From Embleya sp040605455 (GTDB lineage: Bacteria; Actinomycetota; Actinomycetes; Streptomycetales; Streptomycetaceae), in the NCBI RefSeq assembly GCF_040605455.1, contig NZ_JBEXCV010000078.1:1-39760 (forward strand): DNA of 39,760 bases, given 5' to 3'. The position numbers and the translations under genes were made by a program. The notes under the pieces were generated by a model, which was not told the origin of the DNA, did no database searches, and was given only the letters and a program-made list of their open reading frames with translations. Below are positions 19,015 through 27,791 of the stretch, in pieces (within the stretch, counting starts at the first letter, position 1; each line of letters opens with the position of its first letter).

Positions 19015-20361
19015 TCACCCGCCCGCGTATGCCTTGGCGGCGTCCGCCTCGAGTTTGCTCTGCGCCCCGGCCACGTCCGAGGGGTTGCGTAGGAAGTCCT
19101 GGAGATCGCGCCACTCGCCCTCACCCTTGGTGCCGCCGAACGCGGCGGGTGCCTGGTCGGAGAGGTCGAAGCGGAAGTCGTCGCCCGCCGTGATCAGGTT
19201 CTCGGCGATCTTGCGCGTGACGTTGTCTCGGTAGGACGCCATGCCCAGGTTCTTGTTCGGCGAGAGGTAACCGCCCTGCTCGGCCCACACCTTGGCGGCC
19301 TCCGGCGAGGCCAGGTACTTCAGCAGCGCCTGCGCGCCGGGGGAGTCCTTCATCGCCACGGCCACATCGCCACCGGTGACCACCGGTGCCTTTCCGGTGC
19401 CGACCGCGGGGAACCCGAAGAACTTCGCGTCGGTGCCGATCTTGGCCTTGGTGTCCTTGATGATGTTGGTGCCGATGAAGTCGCCGCCCGAGATCATCCC
19501 GGCCTTCGGCGGGTCGCCGAACACCTGCGGCACGGACGCGGGGAACTCGGTCTGGAGCACGCCGCCGCTGCCGCCGGGGAACCAGTCGCCCTTGCCGAAG
19601 ACCTGGGCCAGCGTCTCCAGCGCGGTCTTGACCGAGGCGTCGGTCCACGGGATCTGGTGCTTGGCCAACCGGTCGTACTTCTCCGGGCCGGCCTGGCTCA
19701 AATAGATGTTCTCGAACCAGTCGGTGAGCACCCATCCGTCGGCGCCGCCGATGGCGAACGGAGGGGTGCCGGAGTCGGAGATCAGGCCCGCGTTCTTGAG
19801 CAGGTCCTCCCAGGTCTTGGCCTCATTCGCGCCCGCGTTCTCGTAGACCTTGGCGTTGTACCAGATCAGCGACTTGTTGGCGCCCTTGTAGTAGACGCCG
19901 TAGAGCTTGTCCTGGTATGAGCCGAGCTTTTGCCACTGGGACGAGAAGTTGGCCTGCACGGCCTGCTGCACGTCGGGCGCGAGTGGCTTGATCCAGCCCT
20001 TCTGAGCGAACTGCTGTAGTACGCCCGGCTGGGCCAGGAACGCGACGTCCGGCGGTGCGTTGCCCTCGACCCGCTGGCCCAGGAAGGTGGAGGCGCTGTC
20101 GCCGGTGGGTATGAACTCGGTCTTGGCCCCGGTGCGCTTCTCGAAGTCGGCGAGCACCTTCTTGAACGCCGCCTGCTCGTCGCCGGTCCACACCGCGGCC
20201 ACACTCACCGTGGTGCCGTCGAGCCGGGGTACGGCCGGCGCGCCGCTCCCGCTGGGCGTCGAGTTGCTCTTGTTGTCCTTGTCGTCACCGTCGTCGCTAC
20301 AGGCCGCGAGACCCATGGCGAGCATCGAGGCGACCGCCAAGGCGCCCACGAACCGCTTCAC
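19015..20361 (-). CDS. Extracellular sugar-binding lipoprotein of ABC importer
   Basis: Solute-binding component (SBP_bac family 1), 448 residues, delivering sugar to the two permeases. The N-terminus is a lipoprotein signal: KRF, then a hydrophobic core, then the lipobox LAAC with C21 as the lipidated residue, followed by an Asp/Lys/Ser-rich tether (about 22-45). The mature domain shows VAAVWTGDEQAAFKKVLADF, DVAFLAQPGVLQQFAQKG, SLIWYNAKVYENAG and LKYLASPEAAKVWAEQGGYL, all typical of CUT1 binding proteins. Start GTG 20361 forms a GTGA overlap with the stop of the upstream ATPase gene (20358-20361) and has GGAGG about five bases upstream. Ligand unknown. Confidence 0.94.
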   Translation of the reverse strand: MKRFVGALAVASMLAMGLAACSDDGDDKDNKSNSTPSGSGAPAVPRLDGTTVSVAAVWTGDEQAAFKKVLADFEKRTGAKTEFIPTGDSASTFLGQRVEGNAPPDVAFLAQPGVLQQFAQKGWIKPLAPDVQQAVQANFSSQWQKLGSYQDKLYGVYYKGANKSLIWYNAKVYENAGANEAKTWEDLLKNAGLISDSGTPPFAIGGADGWVLTDWFENIYLSQAGPEKYDRLAKHQIPWTDASVKTALETLAQVFGKGDWFPGGSGGVLQTEFPASVPQVFGDPPKAGMISGGDFIGTNIIKDTKAKIGTDAKFFGFPAVGTGKAPVVTGGDVAVAMKDSPGAQALLKYLASPEAAKVWAEQGGYLSPNKNLGMASYRDNVTRKIAENLITAGDDFRFDLSDQAPAAFGGTKGEGEWRDLQDFLRNPSDVAGAQSKLEADAAKAYAGG

Positions 20362-21569
20362 GCATCCTCCGTTATGGACAGACCCGTCTCCGGGTCGAAG
20401 AAGTGCAGCCGATCGGTTGCCACCCGCATCACCACGTCGGCGCCCTCGCGGGCCCGGGTACGCGGCCCGAAACGAGCCACGAGCTCGGAATGCGCCGCGC
20501 CGGCGTCCGGCACCGTGTCCTCGGCGCCGACATCGCGCGCCAGTTCCTGGACGTCCTCGGTGACCGCCGGAGGTGCGTCCACGCGCACGTGTACGAGCAC
20601 CTCCGAGCCCATCGCCTCGACCAGGTCGGCCTCGGCGCGCAGGACCGTGCCCTCGACGGCCTCGGCGCCCTCCAGGGCGGTGTCGTACAGGTCTTCGGGA
20701 CGGATGCCGACGATCAGCGGGCGAGCGTGGTAACCGGCCAATGCCGGGCGCGCGGCGAGCACGTCGGGGTGCACGGTCAGCCGTTGGCTGCCGATGTCCA
20801 CCGTGGTGCCGGCCGCGTCGTCGTGGTTCAAGGTGCCGGTCATCAGGTTCATCGCGGGTGAGCCGATGAAGCCGGCCACGAAAAGGTTGACCGGGTGGTC
20901 GTACAGCTCCTGTGGCGGGGCGACCTGCTGCAGGACCCCCTTCTTCATCACCGCGACTCGATCGCCGAGGGTCATCGCCTCGGTCTGATCATGCGTCACA
21001 TACAGCGTGGTGACCCCGAGTTCGCGGGTCAGCCGAGCAATCTGAGCGCGCATCTGCACGCGTAGCTTCGCGTCGAGATTGGACAGCGGTTCGTCCATCA
21101 GGAACGCCTGCGGCTCGCGCACGATCGCCCGGCCCATCGCCACCCGTTGGCGCTGGCCGCCGGAGAGTTGCCGCGGTTTGCGGCCGAGGTGCTCCTCCAG
21201 GCCCAGGGTCCGGGCCGCTCTGTCGACCCGTTCGCGAATCTCGTTCTTGGGCAGCTTCCGCAATCGAAGCCCGAATCCGATGTTGTCCCGCACATTCAAA
21301 TGCGGATACAGGGCGTAGCTCTGGAACACCATCGCCACGTCCCGGTCACGCGAGGGAATGCGATTGACGACCCGGTCGCCGATGCTGATGGTCCCCTCGC
21401 TGATCTCCTCCAAGCCGGCGACCATCCGCAACGCGGTGGTCTTCCCGCATCCCGATGGGCCTACCAGAACCAGGAATTCCCCGTCTGCGACGGCGAGATC
21501 GAGCGAGGTGACCGCTCGAGTGCCGTCCGTATACAGCTTTCCGACTCCATCCAGAACCACTTCCGCCAC
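20358..21569 (-). CDS. Sugar ABC transporter ATP-binding protein (MalK/MsiK-like)
   Basis: ATPase subunit of a CUT1-type importer, 403 residues. Walker A is GPSGCGKTT (K43), the Q-loop is in FQSYALYPH, the signature is LSGGQRQRVAMGRA, Walker B is AFLMDEPLSNLD and the switch histidine is in YVTHDQTEAMTLGDR. A MalK-type C-terminal regulatory (TOBE/MOI) region follows from about residue 240 (VGIRPEDLYD). I chose GTG 21569 because GGGGGA lies five bases upstream; the frame extending to 21821 is intergenic. It is the first gene of the operon. Streptomyces importers often lack their own ATPase and share MsiK, so a dedicated ATPase in the operon is notable. Confidence 0.95.
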   Translation of the reverse strand: MAEVVLDGVGKLYTDGTRAVTSLDLAVADGEFLVLVGPSGCGKTTALRMVAGLEEISEGTISIGDRVVNRIPSRDRDVAMVFQSYALYPHLNVRDNIGFGLRLRKLPKNEIRERVDRAARTLGLEEHLGRKPRQLSGGQRQRVAMGRAIVREPQAFLMDEPLSNLDAKLRVQMRAQIARLTRELGVTTLYVTHDQTEAMTLGDRVAVMKKGVLQQVAPPQELYDHPVNLFVAGFIGSPAMNLMTGTLNHDDAAGTTVDIGSQRLTVHPDVLAARPALAGYHARPLIVGIRPEDLYDTALEGAEAVEGTVLRAEADLVEAMGSEVLVHVRVDAPPAVTEDVQELARDVGAEDTVPDAGAAHSELVARFGPRTRAREGADVVMRVATDRLHFFDPETGLSITEDA

Positions 21570-21850
21570 GAAAATCCCCCGAGGGTGGACAGATGCCGCC
21601 TTCTGATGTCCTGTGGTACGCCTGGTGTGGCGTCGACCACAACCCCTGCCCGGTGCAACGAGCCTTATTCGTAACTTTCGATCATCGCTGCGTAATGACC
21701 GGACGCAGGCCGGTCGCGCTCCGTATGCTGAGCGGGCCGCGACTGGCGTAGGCGTGGGATCGACCACGAGGAAGCGGCGGTTCCACCGACGAGGTGTCGT
21801 CCGCCTGGGCACCCGGATCACATTTCCCTGTGAACCGAGCCGGAGAACTC
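21570..21850. promoter_or_regulatory. Divergent control region between the ABC operon and the SHMT gene
   Basis: 281 bases between two divergent starts must hold both promoters. Visible elements are an interrupted palindrome TGTGG-N6-CCACA at 21626-21641 and a less GC-rich patch at about 21664-21696 (TTATTCGTAACTTTCGATC). I see no convincing -35/-10 pair and no known LacI-type operator. No adjacent regulator gene exists, so control of the importer is unexplained. Confidence 0.4.
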
Positions 21851-23131
21851 ATGGACATGCACGGGCACATGACTGATCGCCACCACGAACTGGGCCGAAC
21901 CGACCCGGAGATCGCCGCGCTGGTGCGCGCCGAGGAACTGCTCCAACAGGACACGCTGCGGCTGATCCCGAGTGAGAACTACGTCTCCGCCGCGGTCTTG
22001 GCGGCGACCGGTACGGTGCTCACCAACAAGTACTCGGAGGGCTACCCGGGCCGTCGGTACTACGAGGGCCAGCAGAACATCGACCCGATCGAGATCATCG
22101 CCCGCGAACGGGCGCAGGCGCTGTTCGGCGTGGATCACGCCAACGTGCAGCCGTATTCGGGCTCGCCGGCCAATCTCGCGGTCTACCTCGCCTTCGCCCG
22201 GCCCGGCGACACGGTGCTGGGCATGGCGCTGCCGATGGGTGGGCACCTCACCCACGGGTGGGGCGTGTCCGCGACCGGGACCTGGTTCCGCGGGGTTCGC
22301 TACGGCGTGCGGGCCGACACCGGGCGGACCGATCTGGACGAGGTGCGCGATCTCGCGCTGCGCGAGCGGCCCCGGATCATCTTCTGCGGCGGTACGGCGG
22401 TGCCGCACACGGTGGACTTCGCCGGGTTCGCGGCGATCGCTCGCGAGGTGGACGCGATCCTGGTCGCTGATGTGTCGCATATCGCCGGGCTGATCGCGGG
22501 TGGGGTGCATCCGTCGCCGGTCGAACATGTGGATGTGGTCTCCACGACCACGCACAAGACGCTGCGGGGGCCGCGCGGGGCGATGCTGATGTGCCGCGCC
22601 GAACATGCCAAGGCGATCGACAAGGCGGTCTTCCCGGGCCTGCAGGGTGGGCCGCACAACAACACCACGGCCGCCATCGCGGTGGCGCTGCGCGAGGCCG
22701 GTACGGACGATTTCCGGGCCTATGCGCGGCAGGTGGTCGCGAACGCGAAGCGGCTCGGTCAAGAACTCGCGGGACGCGGCTTCGAGTTGGTGTCGGGCGG
22801 GACGGACAACCACCTGCTGCTGGTGGACCTGACCCGGCGGGGGGTGGCCGGGAAGGTCGCGGCGAAGGCGCTGGATCGCGCGGGAATCGTGGTGAATTAC
22901 AACACGGTGCCGTTCGATACCCGGTCGCCGTTCGATCCCTCCGGGATTCGGATCGGGACGCCCGCGCTCACGTCGCGCGGGCTGGACGAGTCGCACATGC
23001 CGCTGATCGCGCGCTGGATGGATCGCATCGTGACGAGGGCGGCGGTCGGGGCGGAGGACGAGATCGAGGTGGTGCGGGGCGAGGTTCGGGAGTTTCTGGG
23101 TCGTTTTCCGGCGCCCGGGTTGCCTGTGTAG
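21851..23131 (+). CDS. glyA: Serine hydroxymethyltransferase, divergent subfamily
   Basis: PLP enzyme interconverting serine and glycine with transfer of the hydroxymethyl group to tetrahydrofolate; 426 residues. The PLP lysine is K236 in STTTHKTLRGPRG. Family motifs are LIPSENYVS, NKYSEGYPGRRYYEGQQNID, YSGSPANLAVY, LPMGGHLTHGW and GLQGGPHNNTTAA. Several positions differ from the classical E. coli enzyme, which has LIASENYTS, HSGAQAN and LAHGGHLTHG at the same sites. This matches a second SHMT lineage that I recall in actinomycetes, so it may be a paralogue rather than the main GlyA. Start ATG 21851 has GGAG seven bases upstream; a longer frame from 21794 is unlikely. It is divergent from the sugar importer. 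Confidence 0.9.
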   Translation: MDMHGHMTDRHHELGRTDPEIAALVRAEELLQQDTLRLIPSENYVSAAVLAATGTVLTNKYSEGYPGRRYYEGQQNIDPIEIIARERAQALFGVDHANVQPYSGSPANLAVYLAFARPGDTVLGMALPMGGHLTHGWGVSATGTWFRGVRYGVRADTGRTDLDEVRDLALRERPRIIFCGGTAVPHTVDFAGFAAIAREVDAILVADVSHIAGLIAGGVHPSPVEHVDVVSTTTHKTLRGPRGAMLMCRAEHAKAIDKAVFPGLQGGPHNNTTAAIAVALREAGTDDFRAYARQVVANAKRLGQELAGRGFELVSGGTDNHLLLVDLTRRGVAGKVAAKALDRAGIVVNYNTVPFDTRSPFDPSGIRIGTPALTSRGLDESHMPLIARWMDRIVTRAAVGAEDEIEVVRGEVREFLGRFPAPGLPV

Positions 23132-23172
23132 TCCGTGGGGTCGGGAGGGTTCGCCCGCCCGCTCCATGTGTT

Positions 23173-23189
23173 GCCTCCGGTTCGGAGGC
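23173..23189. terminator. Short hairpin between convergent SHMT and FHA-FtsK genes
   Basis: GCCTCCG (23173-23179) pairs with CGGAGGC (23183-23189) around a three-base loop in the 121-base gap between two convergent stops. A short but GC-rich stem, plausible as a weak terminator. Confidence 0.45.
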
Positions 23190-23252
23190 CGCGGGTCTTA
23201 CGGCGGCGGGGATGCCCTGTTCGGGCCCGTGGCCTGGGGGCGGGTGGGCGGG

Positions 23253-25883
23253 CTACCGGGCCTTGCGGGCCAGGTGTTCCAGGGGGGCCGCGGGCCACAG
23301 CGGGGCCTGGAGTGGGGTGCCGAGTTGTTCGGCCGCTCGGCGGACCGCGCCGGTGAGCAGGGCCAGGTCGGTGGGGCCCTTGCCGCCGCCCGCGGGCGTG
23401 GGGCGGCGAGCCAGGCGGTTGCCCATTTCCTGCCACTCCTGGCGCACCACGGTGGGACGCAGGGTGGCCGTGCGCGGCATCCGGCCGGTCACCCGGCCGC
23501 CCTGGAACGGGACGACGGCGCCGTCCCGACCGCGCACGAAGCCGCGGCCGGGATAGTCCTCGTCCACGCCCGCCGCGTCCTCGACGTCGATCAGCACCCG
23601 TGAGGCCTGCGGGTCGTCCACCCGCAGGGCGATCCGCAGTTCGGCGCAGGCGGCTGCCTCGATCTCCGGCGTGCGGGCGGGTTGGCCGGTGGTCACCAGC
23701 AGGTGCACGCCGTGCGCGCCGCCGCGATGGGCCACGTCGGCGAGGCTCTTGACGAAGCCGGGGTACGCCTCGGCCAGCAGGTCTATGTCGTCCACCGCGA
23801 CCACCAGCCGGGGCAGCGGCCGGTCCGGGCCCGGTCGGTACGCCTCGAACGAGGTGCCCCGCAGCAGCCCCTCGCGGCGATCCAACTCGTCCCGCACGGC
23901 CGAGATCGCATCGCCGGTGGCCGGGATCTCCACGTCGGCGAGATAGCCCACCACATGCGGCAGTTCGGAGAGCCCATGGGGGCCGCGAACCAGTGCGATG
24001 GCGAGCTCGTCCGGTCGGTTGGCCACCGCGAGCGAGCACAGCACGGACGCCAACAACTCGGACCGGCCCGAGCCGGCGGCCCCGCCGATCACCACGTGCG
24101 GCCCCTCCGTGGACAGGTCCACGGTGACCGCGCCGCGTGCGTCCGAGCCGAGCACCGCGCGCGGCGAGCGGCCCGCCTCGCGCCAGCCGGCGAGCAGCTT
24201 GGCGGGGGTGAGCAGGTCCAGGTTGAGCAGGTCGAGCAGCCGGACCGATTCCGGCAGCGGCGAGGTGACCCGGCGGGTGGCCTCGCGCAACGGTGCCAGG
24301 GCGCGGGCGAAGCGGTCCGCCCACGCGGACGACACCGCGTCCGCGACCACGTCCTCCACCCGCCGGGTGCCCGGCCCGATCAGGTCGATCCGGGTGCCGA
24401 CCTCGCCGGTGACGTGCGCGACCGCCGAGCACTGCGGCGGCAACTCCTCGGCCCGCTCGTCCAGGCACAGCGCGTGTACGCCCGCCGCCGGACCCTCGAC
24501 CAGGAGCCGGACGATCTCCGGACGGGCGGCCAGCCGGCCCGCGCCGTCCAGGACCACCACCGTGCGCCGGACCGGGACCCGATCGGCGGTGTCGATGCGA
24601 TCGAGCAACTCGCCCGCGCGCGCCCGTACCTGATCCGGTCCCAGGCCGACCAGGAGCCGGCAGTCCTGGCCCTCGCCCGGCCGCAGGTGCGGCAGCCAGC
24701 GGGCCCAGGACCAGTCGGTGGCGGTGCCGGGATCCGCACACAGCACGACCAGCTCCACGTCCTGCGGTCCGTGCAGTCCGGCGAGTTGGGCCACCACCGA
24801 GCGGGCCAGGCCCAGCAGCCGGGGCCGGTGTCCGGTCAGGCCGAGCACGGTGTCCTTGAGCGAGACGGTGACCGGGACCGAGAACGCGGTCAGCCTGCGC
24901 TCCTCGCCACCGGTGCCCGCGACGGGCGAGGGCTCCACCAGGGTCACCCGCGAGGGCAGGTCGCCGACCCCCAGACGCACGCCGAGCGCCTCCGGATGGC
25001 CGGCCGCACGTTCCCACAGCCGGCCCGCCGGACCCGGCTCGCCGGTGGCCAGCGCGTCCAGCAACAGCGTCGCCGGGTCGGGCGACTGGTCGCGGCGCCA
25101 GCGGACCTCCTCGAGCAGCGCCGAGCGCGCGGCCGCCTCGATCGTCTCGCGCTCGGTCCCGGCGGCCTTGCGGCGCAGCGCGAACGGGCGGCGCCGGCCG
25201 GCGCTGTCCTCGGGCAGCTCGAAGCGGGCCCGGGCGGGCACCGGCAACTGGGCGCGGGCGGTGCGGCGCACCTCGATGTGTCCGGTGCCGTCGGCCCGCG
25301 CGCAGGCGCCCGAGGCGTCCTCGGGGGAGCCGTAGGGCAGGGGCAGGAAGGTCTGCAGGGTGGATTCGCCGACCCGCAGCAGCGAGCCCGGCGGAAGGTC
25401 GACCGGTTCGCGGCCGATCGGCATCCCGTCCACAGTGGTGCCGTTGGTCGAGCCGAGGTCGGCGATCCGGATCCGACCGGGCTCTATCCACAATTCGGCG
25501 TGCAGCCGGGACAGGTCGGGGTCGCCGAGTCGCACCTCGGCCTCGGGTGCGCGGCCGATCCGTACCCCGCCCTGGTGCAGCAGGTGCACGCCGCCCGCAT
25601 CCGGGCCGCCGACCACGCGCAACTGTGGGGAGCCGGCCGAGGGCGAGGGCGAGCCGAGCGCGTCGACGGTGACCAGCGCGCCGTCCACCAGCGGCGGCCG
25701 GCCCACGGGGGTGTCGTCGCGCAGCCGGACGTCGCCCACCCAAAAGCGCTGACCGTCGGTCCCGGAGGCGGTCCGTAGCGCGCCCGCGATCCCCGCGAAG
25801 GTCGTCCCGGACGGCGCGGTGACGAGCACGTCGGCGCCCGGTCCGGTCCGCTGCGGTCCGTGCACGGTGAGCCGGATCTGCAT
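23253..25883 (-). CDS. FHA-domain FtsK/SpoIIIE (EssC/EccC-like) ATPase
   Basis: An 876-residue multidomain protein. Residues 1-75 (MQIRLTVHGPQ...) look like a small beta-grasp domain of the kind found in type VII secretion proteins. An FHA domain follows at about 105-175 (VRIGR, SRLHAEL, DLGSTNGTT), expected to bind phosphothreonine. A middle region (about 330-530) resembles a degenerate FtsK-type module (WARWLPHLRP), and the C-terminal FtsK/SpoIIIE domain has Walker A GGAAGSGRSE (600-609) and Walker B LVVAVDDIDLL (693-703). The Walker A lysine is replaced by Arg607. No membrane helix is seen. I chose ATG 25883, preceded by GGAGGGAGG. It is divergent from two Ser/Thr kinases that could phosphorylate an FHA ligand. 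Its role is unknown. Confidence 0.85.
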   Translation of the reverse strand: MQIRLTVHGPQRTGPGADVLVTAPSGTTFAGIAGALRTASGTDGQRFWVGDVRLRDDTPVGRPPLVDGALVTVDALGSPSPSAGSPQLRVVGGPDAGGVHLLHQGGVRIGRAPEAEVRLGDPDLSRLHAELWIEPGRIRIADLGSTNGTTVDGMPIGREPVDLPPGSLLRVGESTLQTFLPLPYGSPEDASGACARADGTGHIEVRRTARAQLPVPARARFELPEDSAGRRRPFALRRKAAGTERETIEAAARSALLEEVRWRRDQSPDPATLLLDALATGEPGPAGRLWERAAGHPEALGVRLGVGDLPSRVTLVEPSPVAGTGGEERRLTAFSVPVTVSLKDTVLGLTGHRPRLLGLARSVVAQLAGLHGPQDVELVVLCADPGTATDWSWARWLPHLRPGEGQDCRLLVGLGPDQVRARAGELLDRIDTADRVPVRRTVVVLDGAGRLAARPEIVRLLVEGPAAGVHALCLDERAEELPPQCSAVAHVTGEVGTRIDLIGPGTRRVEDVVADAVSSAWADRFARALAPLREATRRVTSPLPESVRLLDLLNLDLLTPAKLLAGWREAGRSPRAVLGSDARGAVTVDLSTEGPHVVIGGAAGSGRSELLASVLCSLAVANRPDELAIALVRGPHGLSELPHVVGYLADVEIPATGDAISAVRDELDRREGLLRGTSFEAYRPGPDRPLPRLVVAVDDIDLLAEAYPGFVKSLADVAHRGGAHGVHLLVTTGQPARTPEIEAAACAELRIALRVDDPQASRVLIDVEDAAGVDEDYPGRGFVRGRDGAVVPFQGGRVTGRMPRTATLRPTVVRQEWQEMGNRLARRPTPAGGGKGPTDLALLTGAVRRAAEQLGTPLQAPLWPAAPLEHLARKAR

Positions 25884-26177
25884 GCGCGCCTCCCTCCTCC
25901 GAGCAGAAAACAAGAGGCATCCTCGCACCCGCGACCGTCATGTCGCCTACAGCCGAACAGACGACGAATCTTGTCCGCATTTCGACCGTAAAGGACCAGG
26001 TCGCCGGCGAATCGCCCGAACGCGGTGCCGGCACCGAGCCGCCCGCATCGCCGAGTATCGGTCGGACAACGTCGGAGCGCAGGAACCGAACCGTACCTGG
26101 GGTCGATGCGTCCGTAACCGAGTACCACCTAGGGTGGAAGGCAACCCGGCACCACCGCCCAGGTGGCGGACAGGACA

Positions 26178-27650
26178 GTGGGGAGCGTCGTGGACCGGCC
26201 GGTCGGCAGCAAGTATCTGCTCCAGGAAACCCTGGGGCGCGGAGCCAGTGGCACCGTCTGGCGCGCGAGCGTGCGCGATTCCGGCGAGATCGTCGCGGTC
26301 AAGGTGCTGCGCGAGGAGTTGAGCACCGACCCGGACGTGGTCACCCGCTTCCTGCGCGAGCGCTCGCTGCTGCTCAATCTGCGCCACCCCAACCTCGTGC
26401 ACGTGCGCGACCTCGTCGTCGAGGGCGAGACGCTCGCCCTGGTGATGGACCTGATCGACGGACCCGACCTGCGCACCTACCTGCGCGAGAACGGCCCGTT
26501 GCCGCCGGCCGCCGCCGCCTTGACGATGGCTCAGATCTGCGACGCGCTCAGCGTGACGCACGCGGACGGGGTGATACACCGGGACCTGAAACCGGCCAAC
26601 ATCATGCTCGCCCGCAACGGCGACTCGCTCTACCCGATGCTGACCGACTTCGGCATCGCCCGCCTCGCCGACTCGCCCGCGCTCACCCGCACCCACGAAC
26701 TCGTCGGCACGCCCAGTTACGTCGCGCCCGAGACCGCCGAGGGCCGCCCGCTCACCCCGGCCGTGGACGTCTACGCGGCGGGCGTGGTGCTCTACGAACT
26801 GGTGGCCGGGCACCCGCCGTTCCGGGACACCAACCCGATCGCGCTGCTGCACCACCACCTGACCGAGGTGCCCACCCGCCCGGCCGGCATGCCCGACGCC
26901 TACTGGCTGATCACCGAGCGCTGCCTGGCCAAGCGGCCCGAGACCCGACCGGACGCGGCGGGCCTGGGCCGGGCGCTGCGGCTGGCCGCCGACATCGTCG
27001 CCGGCGTGCGGCCCGACGACGGCTCGCTCGCGCAGGTGCTGGCCGCGAGCGCGTTCGGCGCGCGGGCCGGTGCCGCCGACCCCACCCGCGCCCTCCCGCA
27101 GACGCAGCTCGGGTATCCCGCGCCGCCGACCACACCGCCGCCGGCGCCGCCGAGCACACCCAACGCGACCCGGGTGATGAGCACGCAGCCGCCCGGCTAT
27201 CCACAACCGCCGCAGCACTACCCGCCCCAGCCGGCCTACGCCGAGCCGGTGCAGCAGCACGGCCGCCCCGCCGCAGCGCCGCCGCCGGCCGACCCGGGAC
27301 CGCCGCCTCCGCCGCCTCCGCCGCGCTACCGACGCGAGGAGGCACCCGAGCGCGAGCCGCGGCGCCGCGAACGCGCCGTACGCGAACCGCGCGAGCCCCG
27401 CGAGCGCGAGCCACGCCGCCGGCGCGGCTTCCGGCTCACCAGCATCCCGGGCGTGGGCTGCACCATCGGCTGCCTGTTGCGGCTGGTGATCATGGCCGCG
27501 ATCCTGTTCGCCGTCTACTGGTTCAGCCCGCTGCACGACTGGGTGAACTCCGCTATCGACGGGTTCGATACCGTTCGGGGCTGGTACGACAGCGTCAAGA
27601 CTTCGTCACCGGCGGCGACAGCGGGGGCGACAGCGACAACTGACGCATAG
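26178..27650 (+). CDS. pkaA: Membrane-anchored Ser/Thr protein kinase (PkaA-like)
   Basis: Eukaryotic-type (Hanks) kinase of 490 residues resembling Streptomyces PkaA as I remember it. The kinase domain covers about residues 13-270: glycine loop GRGASGTVW, ATP-binding K42 (VAVKVL), catalytic loop HRDLKPAN (D136), DFG at 157-159 and VAPE. A Pro-rich linker (about 312-383) with several PPP runs and an Arg/Glu-rich segment (384-417) lead to one membrane helix at about 428-449. A 41-residue external tail follows, with no sensor domain. I chose GTG 26178 by comparison with homologues (GSVVDRPVGSKYLL); GTG 26190, preceded by GGGGAG, and GTG 26163 are alternatives. It is divergent from the FHA-FtsK gene and 141 bases upstream of a second kinase. 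Confidence 0.92.
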   Translation: MGSVVDRPVGSKYLLQETLGRGASGTVWRASVRDSGEIVAVKVLREELSTDPDVVTRFLRERSLLLNLRHPNLVHVRDLVVEGETLALVMDLIDGPDLRTYLRENGPLPPAAAALTMAQICDALSVTHADGVIHRDLKPANIMLARNGDSLYPMLTDFGIARLADSPALTRTHELVGTPSYVAPETAEGRPLTPAVDVYAAGVVLYELVAGHPPFRDTNPIALLHHHLTEVPTRPAGMPDAYWLITERCLAKRPETRPDAAGLGRALRLAADIVAGVRPDDGSLAQVLAASAFGARAGAADPTRALPQTQLGYPAPPTTPPPAPPSTPNATRVMSTQPPGYPQPPQHYPPQPAYAEPVQQHGRPAAAPPPADPGPPPPPPPPRYRREEAPEREPRRRERAVREPREPREREPRRRRGFRLTSIPGVGCTIGCLLRLVIMAAILFAVYWFSPLHDWVNSAIDGFDTVRGWYDSVKTSSPAATAGATATTDA

Positions 27651-27791
27651 TCATCCCCCATCGCCCCTGTCGAGGACGACCTCGTACACGCCGTCCTACC
27701 CGACGGTCCCCGCATCCGGGGGCCGGCCGCGTAGGGTGCGGTCGGGGAAGTCCGCTGTGAGCACAACGCTCGCTGGGTCCACGGAGCTGCT

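Noticed and set aside
21664..21696. TTCGTAACTTTCG patch as a LacI, BxlR or GlnR operator
   Set aside because: It contains direct rather than inverted TTCG copies and does not fit the GTnAC-n6-GaAAC pattern.
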